Assembly: GCA_035503615.1 (NCBI GenBank)
Contig: DATJTI010000005.1
Coordinates: 1-64,000 of the forward strand
Reading direction: 5' to 3'
DNA length: 64,000 bases
From: AP-15 sp035503615
GTDB lineage: Bacteria > Pseudomonadota > Alphaproteobacteria > ATCC43930 > CGMCC-115725
Positions within the stretch are counted from its first letter, which is position 1. The number at the start of each line of letters is the position of its first letter. The translations under genes and the position numbers were made by a program. The notes beneath the pieces were generated by a model. The model searched no databases. It was given only the letters and a program-made list of their open reading frames with translations, and was not told the DNA's origin. Below are positions 50,999 through 58,686 of the stretch, piece after piece.

Positions 50999-51205
50999 TC
51001 AGACCGGGCGCAGATTGACCGCGGAGACCCGGCCGCGCTGGCCCTGTTCGAGCTCATAGCTGAGCTTTTGGCCCTCACGCAAATTGTCGATGCCGGCGCG
51101 CTCGACCGCAGAGATGTGAACAAAGACGTCGGCGCCACCGTTTTCGGGCTGGATGAACCCATAGCCCTTTTGCGCATTGAACCACTTGACCGTACCGGTC
51201 GCCAT
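50999..51205 (-). CDS. cspA: CspA-type cold-shock protein
   Basis: A 68-residue RNA chaperone. RNP1 (KGYGFIQPE) and RNP2 (VFVHISAV) are intact, and the end SAVNLRPV is typical. It keeps mRNA single-stranded at low temperature. It leads into the IF-1 paralogue and RhlE genes. The 260-base stretch upstream (to parE) includes a probable long cold-shock leader; no gene there. Confidence 0.95.
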   Translation of the reverse strand: MATGTVKWFNAQKGYGFIQPENGGADVFVHISAVERAGIDNLREGQKLSYELEQGQRGRVSAVNLRPV

Positions 51206-51430
51206 TAGCAGTAACTCCAAGTAGCAGATAGGCCGCTGCGCGATTGCGCAACGCATCGGACTTCGATTGGCTCGGGAGACACGGTCGGACGATCGCACAC
51301 GAACGCTAGGCCGGGAAGCCGAACCCAAACGGGTCGACGTTGGTCTAGGTAGGCAGGTTTTCGGCCCCGCGCAAGGAGTCTTATCGACCCGCAGCGACGG
51401 CGGCGGCACTTTCGACCGGTCAGCCGGCTC

Positions 51431-51463
51431 CGCGGCCGAATTCGCGGCTTCGCGGCCGAATTT
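51431..51463. repeat. 20-bp imperfect repeat upstream of cspA
   Basis: CGCGGCCGAATT recurs at 20-base spacing with CGCGGCTT between, just beyond the parE stop codon and upstream of the cspA-type gene. Confidence 0.55.
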
Positions 51464-51468
51464 ATCGG

Positions 51469-53463
51469 CTACAAATCGAGGTCGCGGACAAAGCGTGCGT
51501 TCTTCTGGATGTACTCGAAGCGCAGTTCGGGGCGGCGCCCCATCAGCGTCTCAACCAGCGCCCGCGTGCCGCTGCACGGCAGCGGCGCCAGCCGCTCGCC
51601 AGCCGCATCCGCCTCCGTGGCGATGCTGACGCGCAACAGGGTGCGCCGCGCCGGGTCCATCGTCGTCGCCTTCAGATAGCGCGCCGGCATCTCGCCGAGC
51701 CCCTTGAAACGGCTGACCTCGATCTTGCCGCGACCGGTGAAGCCGGTGCGCAGCAATTCGTCGCGATGTATGTCGTCGCGGGCGTAATGCGTGACCTCGC
51801 CCTGGGTCAGCCGGTAGAGCGGCGGCAGCGCCAGATAGAGATGGCCATGGTCGATCAGTCGCGGCATCTCGTGAAAGAAGAATGTCATCAACAGCGCGGC
51901 GATATGGGCGCCATCGACATCGGCGTCGGTCATGATCACGACCCGCTCGTAGCGCAGCGCCTCCTCGCGGTATTGCGCGCGCGCGCCGCAGCCGAGCGCC
52001 AGAACGATGTCCGACAGCTCCTGGTTGGCGCGCATCTTGTCGGCCGAAGCACTCGCCACGTTCAGAATCTTGCCGCGCAATGGCAGGATCGCCTGGGTTT
52101 CGCGATCGCGGGCCTGCTTGGCCGAACCGCCGGCGCTGTCGCCCTCGACGAGAAAGATTTCGGTGCCCTCGGCCGCCGCGCGGCTGCAATCGGCGAGCTT
52201 GCCCGGCAGGCGCAGCTTGCGCGTCGCGGTCTTGCGCGCCAGCTCGCGTTGCTGGCGGCGCCGCTGCCGCTCCTCGGCGCGCTCGACGATACGGTCGAGC
52301 AAGGCGCGGGCGGTTGCCGGGTCGGCACCGAGCCAGTGATCGAAATGGTCCTTGACCGCGGTCTCGACCAGCCGCGTCGCCTCGGCCGAGGTCAGGCGCT
52401 CTTTGGTCTGCCCCTGAAATTGCGGGTCGCGGATGAACAGCGACAACAGCATCGCTGCCCCGCCGCTGACGTCCTCGCCGGCGGCCTGGCCGGCGCGGCG
52501 ATTGCCGATGAACTCGCCATAGCCTTTAAGAGCGCGCAGCAGCGCATTGCGCAATCCGGTTTCGTGGGTTCCGCCCTCCGGCGTCGGGATCGTGTTGCAG
52601 TAGGAATGGCTGAACCCGGCCTCTTCATCCGCCGGCCATGCCACCGCCCATTCGACCTTGCCGCCATCGGCGAGAGCCGCCTGCCCGATGAACGGCCGCG
52701 GCGTCAGCATCGGCTGGCCGTCGAGGCTCGCTGCCAAGAAGTCGCCGAGCCCACCCGGGAAATGCAGCCGGGCCTCGGCCGGGACCCCTTGCGGCAACGG
52801 CACCGATGCGTCGCAGCTCCAGCGGATTTCGAGACCGCCGAAGAGATACGCCTTCGACCGCGCCATGCGATAAAGCACCGCCGGACGGAAGCCGACCGCG
52901 CCGAAAATCTCCGGGTCGGGATGAAACCTCAGGGCCGTGCCGCGTCGATTGCTGACCGTGCCGCGATCCTCGAGCCCGCCCTGCGGCACGCCGCGGCGAT
53001 AACTCTGGCGCCACAGCCGCCGGTCGCGTGCGACCTCGACTTCGAGGCCGTCGCTCAGCGCGTTCACCACCGACACGCCGACCCCATGCAGACCGCCCGC
53101 GGTGCGATAGGCTTCGCCACCAAACTTGCCGCCGGCATGCAACGTCGTCAGGATGATCTCGAGCGCAGGCTTGTCCGGAAAGCGTGGATGCGGATCGACC
53201 GGAATTCCGCGGCCATTGTCGCGCACAGAGAGCCAGTTGCCGGCATCGAGCGCGATCTCGATGCGCGAAGCGTGGCCGGCCACCGCCTCGTCCATCGCGT
53301 TGTCGAGCACCTCGGCAGCGAGGTGGTGCAGACCGCGCTCACCGGTGTCGCCGATAAACATGCCCGGGCGGCGGCGTACCGGTTCGAGCCCTTCGAGAAC
53401 CTCGATGTCTTTCGCCGAATAGCTGCCGGCAGGTGCTGCCGGCGAGTCGAACAGATCGCGCAT
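51469..53463 (-). CDS. parE: DNA topoisomerase IV subunit B
   Basis: A 664-residue GHKL ATPase subunit of topoisomerase IV, which unlinks daughter chromosomes. GHKL motifs: EVLDNAMDEAVAGH, RDNGRGIPVDPH, AGGLHGVGVSVVNALS. TOPRIM motifs: FLVEGDSAGGSAKQARDR and MTDADVDGAHI. The C-terminus (RPELRFEYIQKNARFVRDLDL) is the family end. The parC gene is not in the window. Shares its divergent region with a small plus-strand gene. Confidence 0.97.
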   Translation of the reverse strand: MRDLFDSPAAPAGSYSAKDIEVLEGLEPVRRRPGMFIGDTGERGLHHLAAEVLDNAMDEAVAGHASRIEIALDAGNWLSVRDNGRGIPVDPHPRFPDKPALEIILTTLHAGGKFGGEAYRTAGGLHGVGVSVVNALSDGLEVEVARDRRLWRQSYRRGVPQGGLEDRGTVSNRRGTALRFHPDPEIFGAVGFRPAVLYRMARSKAYLFGGLEIRWSCDASVPLPQGVPAEARLHFPGGLGDFLAASLDGQPMLTPRPFIGQAALADGGKVEWAVAWPADEEAGFSHSYCNTIPTPEGGTHETGLRNALLRALKGYGEFIGNRRAGQAAGEDVSGGAAMLLSLFIRDPQFQGQTKERLTSAEATRLVETAVKDHFDHWLGADPATARALLDRIVERAEERQRRRQQRELARKTATRKLRLPGKLADCSRAAAEGTEIFLVEGDSAGGSAKQARDRETQAILPLRGKILNVASASADKMRANQELSDIVLALGCGARAQYREEALRYERVVIMTDADVDGAHIAALLMTFFFHEMPRLIDHGHLYLALPPLYRLTQGEVTHYARDDIHRDELLRTGFTGRGKIEVSRFKGLGEMPARYLKATTMDPARRTLLRVSIATEADAAGERLAPLPCSGTRALVETLMGRRPELRFEYIQKNARFVRDLDL

Positions 53464-53639
53464 CAGGCCAATATATTGGCGAGAGCCGGCGGCGCAAGCA
53501 GCATTCGGTGGCGATGGCGCGCCCGACGACTAAATCTTGACGACGGACGGCGGCGAGCTTCGATCCCTGCCGGCTTTGTCGCTGCTGCGGTGCTCGCTCG
53601 GGAACCCGGCGGCAGGGTGCGGGGTTTGTACCTACGGGG

Positions 53640-53846
53640 ATGATGACCAACGAGCGCAAGATCTGGGAAGCGGCATTGCTTCTCGTCCGCCAGCACGGTG
53701 CAGCCGCCGGTGCGGTTGCTCGCGCCGAGGCGTGCCGGCAACGCGGCCAGGACGATCCGCTGACCTGCGTCGTCTGGTGCTGGATCGCCCGCTCGGTCGC
53801 CGAATTGCTGCGCCCGGTCCCGGGGCGGGGTGAACGGGTGCATTGA
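53640..53846 (+). CDS. Small hypothetical protein
   Basis: A 68-residue protein beginning MMTNERKIWEAALLLVRQHG with several Trp and an Ala-rich middle; it ends RPVPGRGERVH. The pattern (helix IWEAALLLV, then a helix with Trp and Ile) resembles small proteobacterial proteins of the DUF6961 kind, but I cannot confirm membership. GGGG lies just before the first ATG; the second ATG is an option. Lies between parE and msrB. Confidence 0.5.
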   Translation: MMTNERKIWEAALLLVRQHGAAAGAVARAEACRQRGQDDPLTCVVWCWIARSVAELLRPVPGRGERVH

Positions 53847-53924
53847 GGCTTGCGTCGTGTCTCGTTAACCTCGCGATAAGGCCGCCGATACCCGTCGGCG
53901 CCGGTTGCGATCGGAGAAACCGCG

Positions 53925-54425
53925 ATGGCGGGAAAGCTGCTGGGCCGGCTCCGCGGTAAGGGGCATTCGACCGAGGGATCGTTCGCCCTGTCGCTGAGCG
54001 AGGCGGAATGGCGCAGCCGGTTGTCGGTGCCGCAGTACCGGGTGTTGCGCGAGCATGGCACCGAGAGCCCCGGGTCAAGCGCACTCGACAAGGAATACGG
54101 CGCGGGCTTCTATCATTGCGCCGGCTGCGGCCAAGCGTTGTTCTCGTCCGCCACCAAGTTCGACAGCGGCACCGGCTGGCCGAGCTTTTATGCGCCGCTG
54201 GCTGACGCGATCGAGACCTCGACCGATCGCGGCCTCTTCATGGTGCGCACCGAGGTGCATTGCCGCCGGTGCGGCGGCCATCTCGGCCACGTTTTCGATG
54301 ACGGCCCGCAGCCGACCGGGCAGCGCTATTGCATGAATGGTGTGTCGCTGGCGTTTCACCGGGGTGAGACGCTGCCCACACCGGCTGCCGGGGCCGGCGG
54401 GGAGGAGGAATCCGGTCCGGCGTAG
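53925..54425 (+). CDS. msrB: Peptide-methionine (R)-S-oxide reductase MsrB
   Basis: A 166-residue reductase repairing methionine-R-sulfoxide. Zinc Cys pairs: Cys65/Cys68 (HCAGC) and Cys113/Cys116 (CRRC); catalytic Cys136 in RYCMNGVSL. GTGWPSF is the substrate pocket. The N-terminal 30 residues are extra relative to the core, basic, without a signal peptide, so it is cytosolic. CGGAGAAAC lies before the ATG. The last 70 bases overlap the 3' end of the convergent marR gene. Confidence 0.95.
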   Translation: MAGKLLGRLRGKGHSTEGSFALSLSEAEWRSRLSVPQYRVLREHGTESPGSSALDKEYGAGFYHCAGCGQALFSSATKFDSGTGWPSFYAPLADAIETSTDRGLFMVRTEVHCRRCGGHLGHVFDDGPQPTGQRYCMNGVSLAFHRGETLPTPAAGAGGEEESGPA

Positions 54426-54895
54426 CAGCCGCGCTGGGCCGGGGCATCATCGTTTCGCGACAGCGCGCGCAAATCGGCGCGCAATCTGTCGGGGCTGCGG
54501 GCGAGCCCTGCTTCGACAACCGCGTGCTCCCGTTGCCAGACCGGGTAGGCGGCGCTGAGCAATGTCCTCCCGGCCGCGGTCAGGCTCAGCCGGCGGGTGC
54601 GGCGGTCGCGCTCGCCGAAATTCACCGCGACGAGACCGCGGCGTTGCAGCGGTTTTAGGTTGGCGGTCAGGGTTGTCCGATCCATCGCCAATACCGCCGC
54701 AACTTCGGCCATACCGGGCGGTGCCGGGCGATTGAGCGACATCAACAGCGAAAACTGGCCGCTGGTCAGCCCGAGCGGCCGCATCGCCTCGTCGAAATGG
54801 CGCGCGACAGCGCGTGCCGCGCGCTGCAGGTGCAGACACAGGCAAGTATCGCGCACAGCGCGGGTGACATCGATCGACAGGGTCTCGCTTGACAT
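54356..54895 (-). CDS. MarR family transcriptional regulator
   Basis: A 179-residue winged-helix regulator. Core: LTSGQFSLLMSLNR, MAEVAAVLAMDRTTLTANLKPLQRRGLV (recognition helix) and the wing DRRTRRLSLTAAGR. The C-terminal 30 residues, Ser/Pro-rich, come from DNA shared with the msrB end. A near-perfect palindrome 7 bases before its ATG, shared with the divergent VOC gene, marks it as an autorepressor that probably controls that neighbour. Ligand unknown. Confidence 0.92.
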   Translation of the reverse strand: MSSETLSIDVTRAVRDTCLCLHLQRAARAVARHFDEAMRPLGLTSGQFSLLMSLNRPAPPGMAEVAAVLAMDRTTLTANLKPLQRRGLVAVNFGERDRRTRRLSLTAAGRTLLSAAYPVWQREHAVVEAGLARSPDRLRADLRALSRNDDAPAQRGCYAGPDSSSPPAPAAGVGSVSPR

Positions 54896-54902
54896 GAGCC
54901 AA

Positions 54903-54924
54903 GATATGTTGATATCAACGTATC
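54903..54924. promoter_or_regulatory. MarR-type operator palindrome
   Basis: The perfect 10-bp core TTGATATCAA is flanked by GATATG and CGTATC, giving a 22-base near-palindrome with one mismatched position per half. It lies between the divergent marR and VOC genes, 7 bases before the marR ATG and about 55 before the VOC ATG. Confidence 0.7.
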
Positions 54925-54980
54925 AGTCAACCGGATCGGCACGGCGACGGGTCGTGCCGCAAGGACGGGAAAAGGCGGTG

Positions 54981-55394
54981 ATGCAGCTTCAATCCTATCT
55001 GTTCTTTGGCGGAAAATGCGAAGAAGCGATCGAATTTTACCGCAAGACGGTCGGCGCCGAGGTCGGGACGCTGATGCGGTTCAAGGACTGCCCCGAGCCG
55101 CCGCCCTCCGGCACGTTCCCGCCCGGCTCCGAGAACAAAATCATGCATGCGAGCCTGCGCATCGGCGACACCGACGTCCTGGCCTCCGATGGCGACTGCT
55201 CGCAGCCGGCGAGCTTCGCCGGCTTCGCCCTGACTTTGACGGTGCCGAACGAAGCTGAGGCCGACCGCCTGTTTGCGGCACTCGCCGCTGGCGGGCAGGT
55301 GCGGATGCCGCTCGGCAAGACGTTCTTCTCGCCGCGTTTCGGCATGCTCGCCGACCGCTTCGGGGTGGCGTGGATGATCCTCGTGCACCACTAA
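54981..55394 (+). CDS. VOC family protein (PhnB / glyoxalase-like)
   Basis: A 137-residue protein of the PhnB-like VOC group. Marks: LFFGGKCEEAIEFYRKTVGAEV and HASLRIGDTDVLASD, then ALTLTVPNEAEADRLFAALAAGGQVRMPL and FGMLADRFGVAWMI. Such proteins often act as uncharacterised metalloenzymes or antibiotic-binding proteins. Divergent from marR with a shared operator, so expression is probably induced by the MarR ligand. An upstream GTG is possible; ATG follows AAAGGCGG. Confidence 0.87.
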   Translation: MQLQSYLFFGGKCEEAIEFYRKTVGAEVGTLMRFKDCPEPPPSGTFPPGSENKIMHASLRIGDTDVLASDGDCSQPASFAGFALTLTVPNEAEADRLFAALAAGGQVRMPLGKTFFSPRFGMLADRFGVAWMILVHH

Positions 55395-55567
55395 GATACC
55401 CGCACCCTTCGCTGGCGAGAGGGTGGGTCATCGCCATCGATCGGCACGCGCCCCGCTCGCACCCGGCGACCCGCCTGAAATTCCCGCCATCCCAAGGCAT
55501 CAGGGGCCGGTGCTTGCAAACGCGGCAGCAGCTTGGTCTGATCGCTTGCCCCTCGGGGAGATGCGCG

Positions 55568-56584
55568 ATGACCTTGCCTTCCGCCAGCCGCTTCCGCTTC
55601 GCCGGTGATCTCGTGATCTGCCGCATCCTGAACGGGATGTGGCAGGTGTCGGGTGGACATGGTGTGATCGACCCGGGACGCGCCATCGACGAGATGTTCG
55701 CCTATCACGATGACGGGTTCACGACCTGGGATCTTGCCGATCATTACGGCCCGGCCGAGGATTTCATCGGTGCCTTTCGTCGCCGCTTTGCCGCCGAGCG
55801 CGGTGCCGGGCGGCTGGGCGAAATCCAGGCCTTCACGAAGTGGGTGCCGCATCCGGGGCCGATGACGCGGCGCGTTGTCGAGGAGGCAGTCGGCATCTCG
55901 TTGCGACGGATGGGGGTCGCGAGCCTCGACCTGTTGCAGTTCCATTGGTGGGATTACCGTGACCCGCGCTATCTCGACGCCCTGCGGCATCTCGCCGACC
56001 TGCAGCGCGAAGGCGGGATCCGCCATCTGGCGCTGACCAATTTCGACACCGAACGGCTGCAGGTGATCGCCGATCACGGCATCCCGATCGTCTCGAACCA
56101 GGTGCAGTATTCACTGGTCGACCGCCGGCCCGAGGTGCTGATGGCAGGGTTCTGTGCCGGTCATCAAACGACCCTCCTGGCCTACGGCACGCTGCTCGGC
56201 GGGCTGTTGTCGGAGACCTATCTTGGCCGTCCCGAGCCGCGCCGGTCCGAACTCGCAACCGCATCACTGCAGAAATACAAGCAGATGATCGATGCCTGGG
56301 GCGGCTGGCCATTGTTCCAGGAATTGCTTGCCGTGCTGCACCGGATCGCCGACCGGCACGGTGTCGGCATCGCCAATATCGGTCTGCGCTATGTGCTCGA
56401 CCGGCCGGCGGTGGCCGGCGTCATCGTCGGGACCAGGCTCGGCGTGGCGCAGCATCGCGCCGACAACGCGCGCACCCTCGCCGTGACACTCGATGCGGCC
56501 GATCATGGGGCGATCGAGGCGGTGTTGGCGAAATCACGCGACCTGATGCAGGTGATCGGCGATTGCGGCGACGAGTACCGCTAG
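55568..56584 (+). CDS. Aldo/keto reductase
   Basis: A 338-residue TIM-barrel NADPH-dependent oxidoreductase. Catalytic tetrad candidates: Asp55, Tyr60 (WDLADHYGPAE), Lys91 (FTKW), His126 (LQFHWWDY). The C-terminal cofactor region PAVAGVIVGTRLG is present. GGGGAG precedes the ATG. The stop codon TAG lies inside the left end of a MITE-like element, so the native C-terminus may have been altered. Confidence 0.9.
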   Translation: MTLPSASRFRFAGDLVICRILNGMWQVSGGHGVIDPGRAIDEMFAYHDDGFTTWDLADHYGPAEDFIGAFRRRFAAERGAGRLGEIQAFTKWVPHPGPMTRRVVEEAVGISLRRMGVASLDLLQFHWWDYRDPRYLDALRHLADLQREGGIRHLALTNFDTERLQVIADHGIPIVSNQVQYSLVDRRPEVLMAGFCAGHQTTLLAYGTLLGGLLSETYLGRPEPRRSELATASLQKYKQMIDAWGGWPLFQELLAVLHRIADRHGVGIANIGLRYVLDRPAVAGVIVGTRLGVAQHRADNARTLAVTLDAADHGAIEAVLAKSRDLMQVIGDCGDEYR

Positions 56585-56701
56585 TGGTCCGATCGAAACG
56601 CATGGTTCCCAAGCGTTTCGTCAATCGGCCCACCAGGCTGACAGGTTGGCGGTGCGGTTCAGCTCACGGACCGGGACCATCTGTCAGCATCGCACCACTA
56701 G
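56581..56701. mobile_element. MITE-like element with terminal inverted repeats
   Basis: 121 bases bounded by inverted CTAGTGGTCCGAT and (reverse strand) CTAGTGGTGCGAT, 12 of 13 matching. Inside, CGAAACGC/GCGTTTCG form a hairpin framed by CCGAT/ATCGG, and CTGACAG/CTGTCAG form a second inverted pair. No coding capacity. Size, TIRs and nested palindromes suit a nonautonomous transposon or intergenic repeat. The left terminus overlaps the stop of the aldo/keto reductase gene. Confidence 0.5.
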
Positions 56702-56788
56702 CGCCGGCGAACGACCCGCACGACAATCACTCTTCGCCACCGGTGCATTGCCTCCCGAGCCCGGTGCAATCCAGACGGAGAGGGTGAA

Positions 56789-57706
56789 TTGGCCATCGAT
56801 TACCGGAAGCGCGACGGGGTCGCCTATATCACGCTCGCCAATCCCGACAAGGCGAACATCCTCGACAAACCGACCTCGGACCAGATCTCGGCGGCCTGGA
56901 TCGATCTGTGGGAAGATCGCGACATCCGCTGCGCGATCCTGACCGGCGCCGGCGACCGCCATTTCTGCGGCGGCCACAATCTGGCGCCGCGCCCGAACAT
57001 TACCGAGGAAGAACGCGAATATCTGCGCACGCAGCGCATCTTCTGGCCGCTCGCTGGCACCGTGCACGGCCAGAAGACCGGGGTCGACGGCCGGATGGGC
57101 GACCACTATCCGCGGGTGTGGAAGCCGGTCATCGCCGCGGTCAATGGCTGGGCCGCCGGGGCGGGGCTCTATATCCTGCTGTCTTCGACCGATATCCGCA
57201 TCGCCAGCGCCGAGCATGCCCGCTTCAAATTCGCGCTGACGACACAGGGCTGGCTCGGGCACGGGCCGGGGGCCACACTGCTCGCCCGCCAGCTGCGCTA
57301 CATCGATGCGATGAAGATCCTGTTGACCGACGAGCCGTTCGACGCCGCCGAGGCGCTGCGCATCGGCCTTGTCAACGAGGTCGTGCCGCACGCGCGGCTG
57401 CTCGAACGGGCCGAAGAGATTGCCCGCCACATCGTGACCCTGCCGCCCGTTGCGGTGCGGATGATGAAGGAGTTCGTCGTCCGCTTTGGCGATCTGCCGA
57501 CCGACCAAGCTTGGCATGTGCAGACCCTGATCAACTCGCTTTTGATCCAGACCACGACCGATGGCGAGGAGGGCCGCCACGCCTTCAACGAGAAGCGTCC
57601 GGCAAATTTCACTGGCGCGCTGCGCCGCCGCGGCGCGGCCTGGGATGAGCCCGAGGGCGACGACGCCAGGCGTCTCGACGAAGCTTACCGCAGCGGCGAA
57701 TTCTGA
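56789..57706 (+). CDS. Enoyl-CoA hydratase/isomerase family protein
   Basis: A 305-residue crotonase-fold protein. Oxyanion-hole segments: HFCGGHNLAPRP near residue 58 and VNGWAAGAGLYILLSSTDIRIAS near 119, then FKFALTTQGWLGHGPGATLLARQL and ARLLERAEEIARHIV. The loop insertion between (residues 70-105) is longer than in typical hydratases. TTG start after ACGGAGAGGG; no nearby ATG fits. Substrate acyl-CoA unknown; other members are hydrolases or isomerases. Confidence 0.9.
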   Translation: MAIDYRKRDGVAYITLANPDKANILDKPTSDQISAAWIDLWEDRDIRCAILTGAGDRHFCGGHNLAPRPNITEEEREYLRTQRIFWPLAGTVHGQKTGVDGRMGDHYPRVWKPVIAAVNGWAAGAGLYILLSSTDIRIASAEHARFKFALTTQGWLGHGPGATLLARQLRYIDAMKILLTDEPFDAAEALRIGLVNEVVPHARLLERAEEIARHIVTLPPVAVRMMKEFVVRFGDLPTDQAWHVQTLINSLLIQTTTDGEEGRHAFNEKRPANFTGALRRRGAAWDEPEGDDARRLDEAYRSGEF

Positions 57707-57744
57707 CCGGACAGCCGGTTCTCCGCTGGGCGAGAGGCAGGGAA

Positions 57745-58305
57745 GTGAGGGTCCTGTTCAGCTTCGCGCCGTTGATCCTGTTTCCGTTTGTCGCCGGGTT
57801 CTATTCGGTCGAGGCAGGTCTGTGGGTCGCCACCGCGGCGGCAATCCTGGCCGTGGTCGGCGACCGGCTGCTCTATCGCCATACCGTCAAGATCTTGGAT
57901 GCGGGGCAACTGCTGTTGTTCGGCATCCTGGCACTTGGCGCAATCGTGCTGCGCCACCTGCCCGACATCTCTTGGATCCGCCTGATCATCAACGCCGGAT
58001 TGCTTGCGATCGTGCTTGTCTCGATCGCGGCTGCCGCACCGTTCTCGCTTCAATATGCGCGAGAGCAGACGCCCCAATCTCTGTGGAATTCCCAGCACTT
58101 CATCGCGACGAATTTCCGCATCAGCTGGGGATGGGCCGCGGCCTTCGCGGTCAGCACCGCCGCCGACCTGGCAAGGCTGTTCGTTCCCGCCATTCCCCAT
58201 ATCGCCGAAAGCGGTGCCGGGATCGCCGCACTCGTGCTCGCCGGTGCCTTTACCGGCTGGTACCCGAAATATGTGCGCGCCGCCGCCAGCACCAGGACGC
58301 AGTGA
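57745..58305 (+). CDS. Integral membrane protein of unknown function
   Basis: A 186-residue protein with about five hydrophobic helices: 4-20, 25-41, 56-70, 80-97 and 130-150, and a short C-terminal one. Its layout resembles septation protein A (YciB/IspZ) proteins, including a Trp-bearing start of the last helices (ISWGWAAAFAV), but similarity is too weak to call. GTG start after GAGGCAGGG. Probably cotranscribed with the enoyl-CoA hydratase-like gene; convergent with trxA. Confidence 0.72.
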   Translation: MRVLFSFAPLILFPFVAGFYSVEAGLWVATAAAILAVVGDRLLYRHTVKILDAGQLLLFGILALGAIVLRHLPDISWIRLIINAGLLAIVLVSIAAAAPFSLQYAREQTPQSLWNSQHFIATNFRISWGWAAAFAVSTAADLARLFVPAIPHIAESGAGIAALVLAGAFTGWYPKYVRAAASTRTQ

Positions 58306-58311
58306 CCGGAG

Positions 58312-58632
58312 CTACAAGACCGAATCGACCCATTCGTAGAGCTTGCTCTTCGGCAGGGCCCCGATCTTGGTTGCGGCGACTTTGCCGTCCTTGAACAGGA
58401 TCATCGTCGGGATGCCGCGCACTCCGTATCTGCTCGGTGCGTTCGGGTTCTCGTCGATATTGACTTTGGCGACCGTCAGCTTGCCGGCCTTGTCCGCGGC
58501 CAAATCCTCGAGGAATGGCCCGATCATCTTGCACGGACCGCACCACTCGGCCCAGAAATCAACCAGGACGGGTCCTTCGGCATGAAGCACATCCTTGTCG
58601 AAGCTGCTGTCGGTGACCGTGGTCGGCTTCAT
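58312..58632 (-). CDS. trxA: Thioredoxin
   Basis: A 106-residue thioredoxin with the redox site WCGPC (Cys31/Cys34), the cis-Pro motif GIPTM, and Asp in LVDFWAEW. Cytosolic disulfide reductant. It follows addA on the same strand, as in many alphaproteobacteria, giving an addB-addA-trxA cluster. Confidence 0.97.
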   Translation of the reverse strand: MKPTTVTDSSFDKDVLHAEGPVLVDFWAEWCGPCKMIGPFLEDLAADKAGKLTVAKVNIDENPNAPSRYGVRGIPTMILFKDGKVAATKIGALPKSKLYEWVDSVL

Positions 58633-58686
58633 CGCTTGGCTCTCCGCGAAAACATCGATGAGATTAGGGGTGCCGAAAAAGCATCG

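Noticed and set aside
51766..53643. 625-codon plus-strand open frame opposite parE
   Set aside because: parE on the minus strand has all topoisomerase motifs; the opposite frame is junk.
56594..56620. Hairpin read as an intrinsic terminator of the aldo/keto reductase gene
   Set aside because: No T-tract follows, and the hairpin lies inside larger terminal inverted repeats, so an element is the better explanation.
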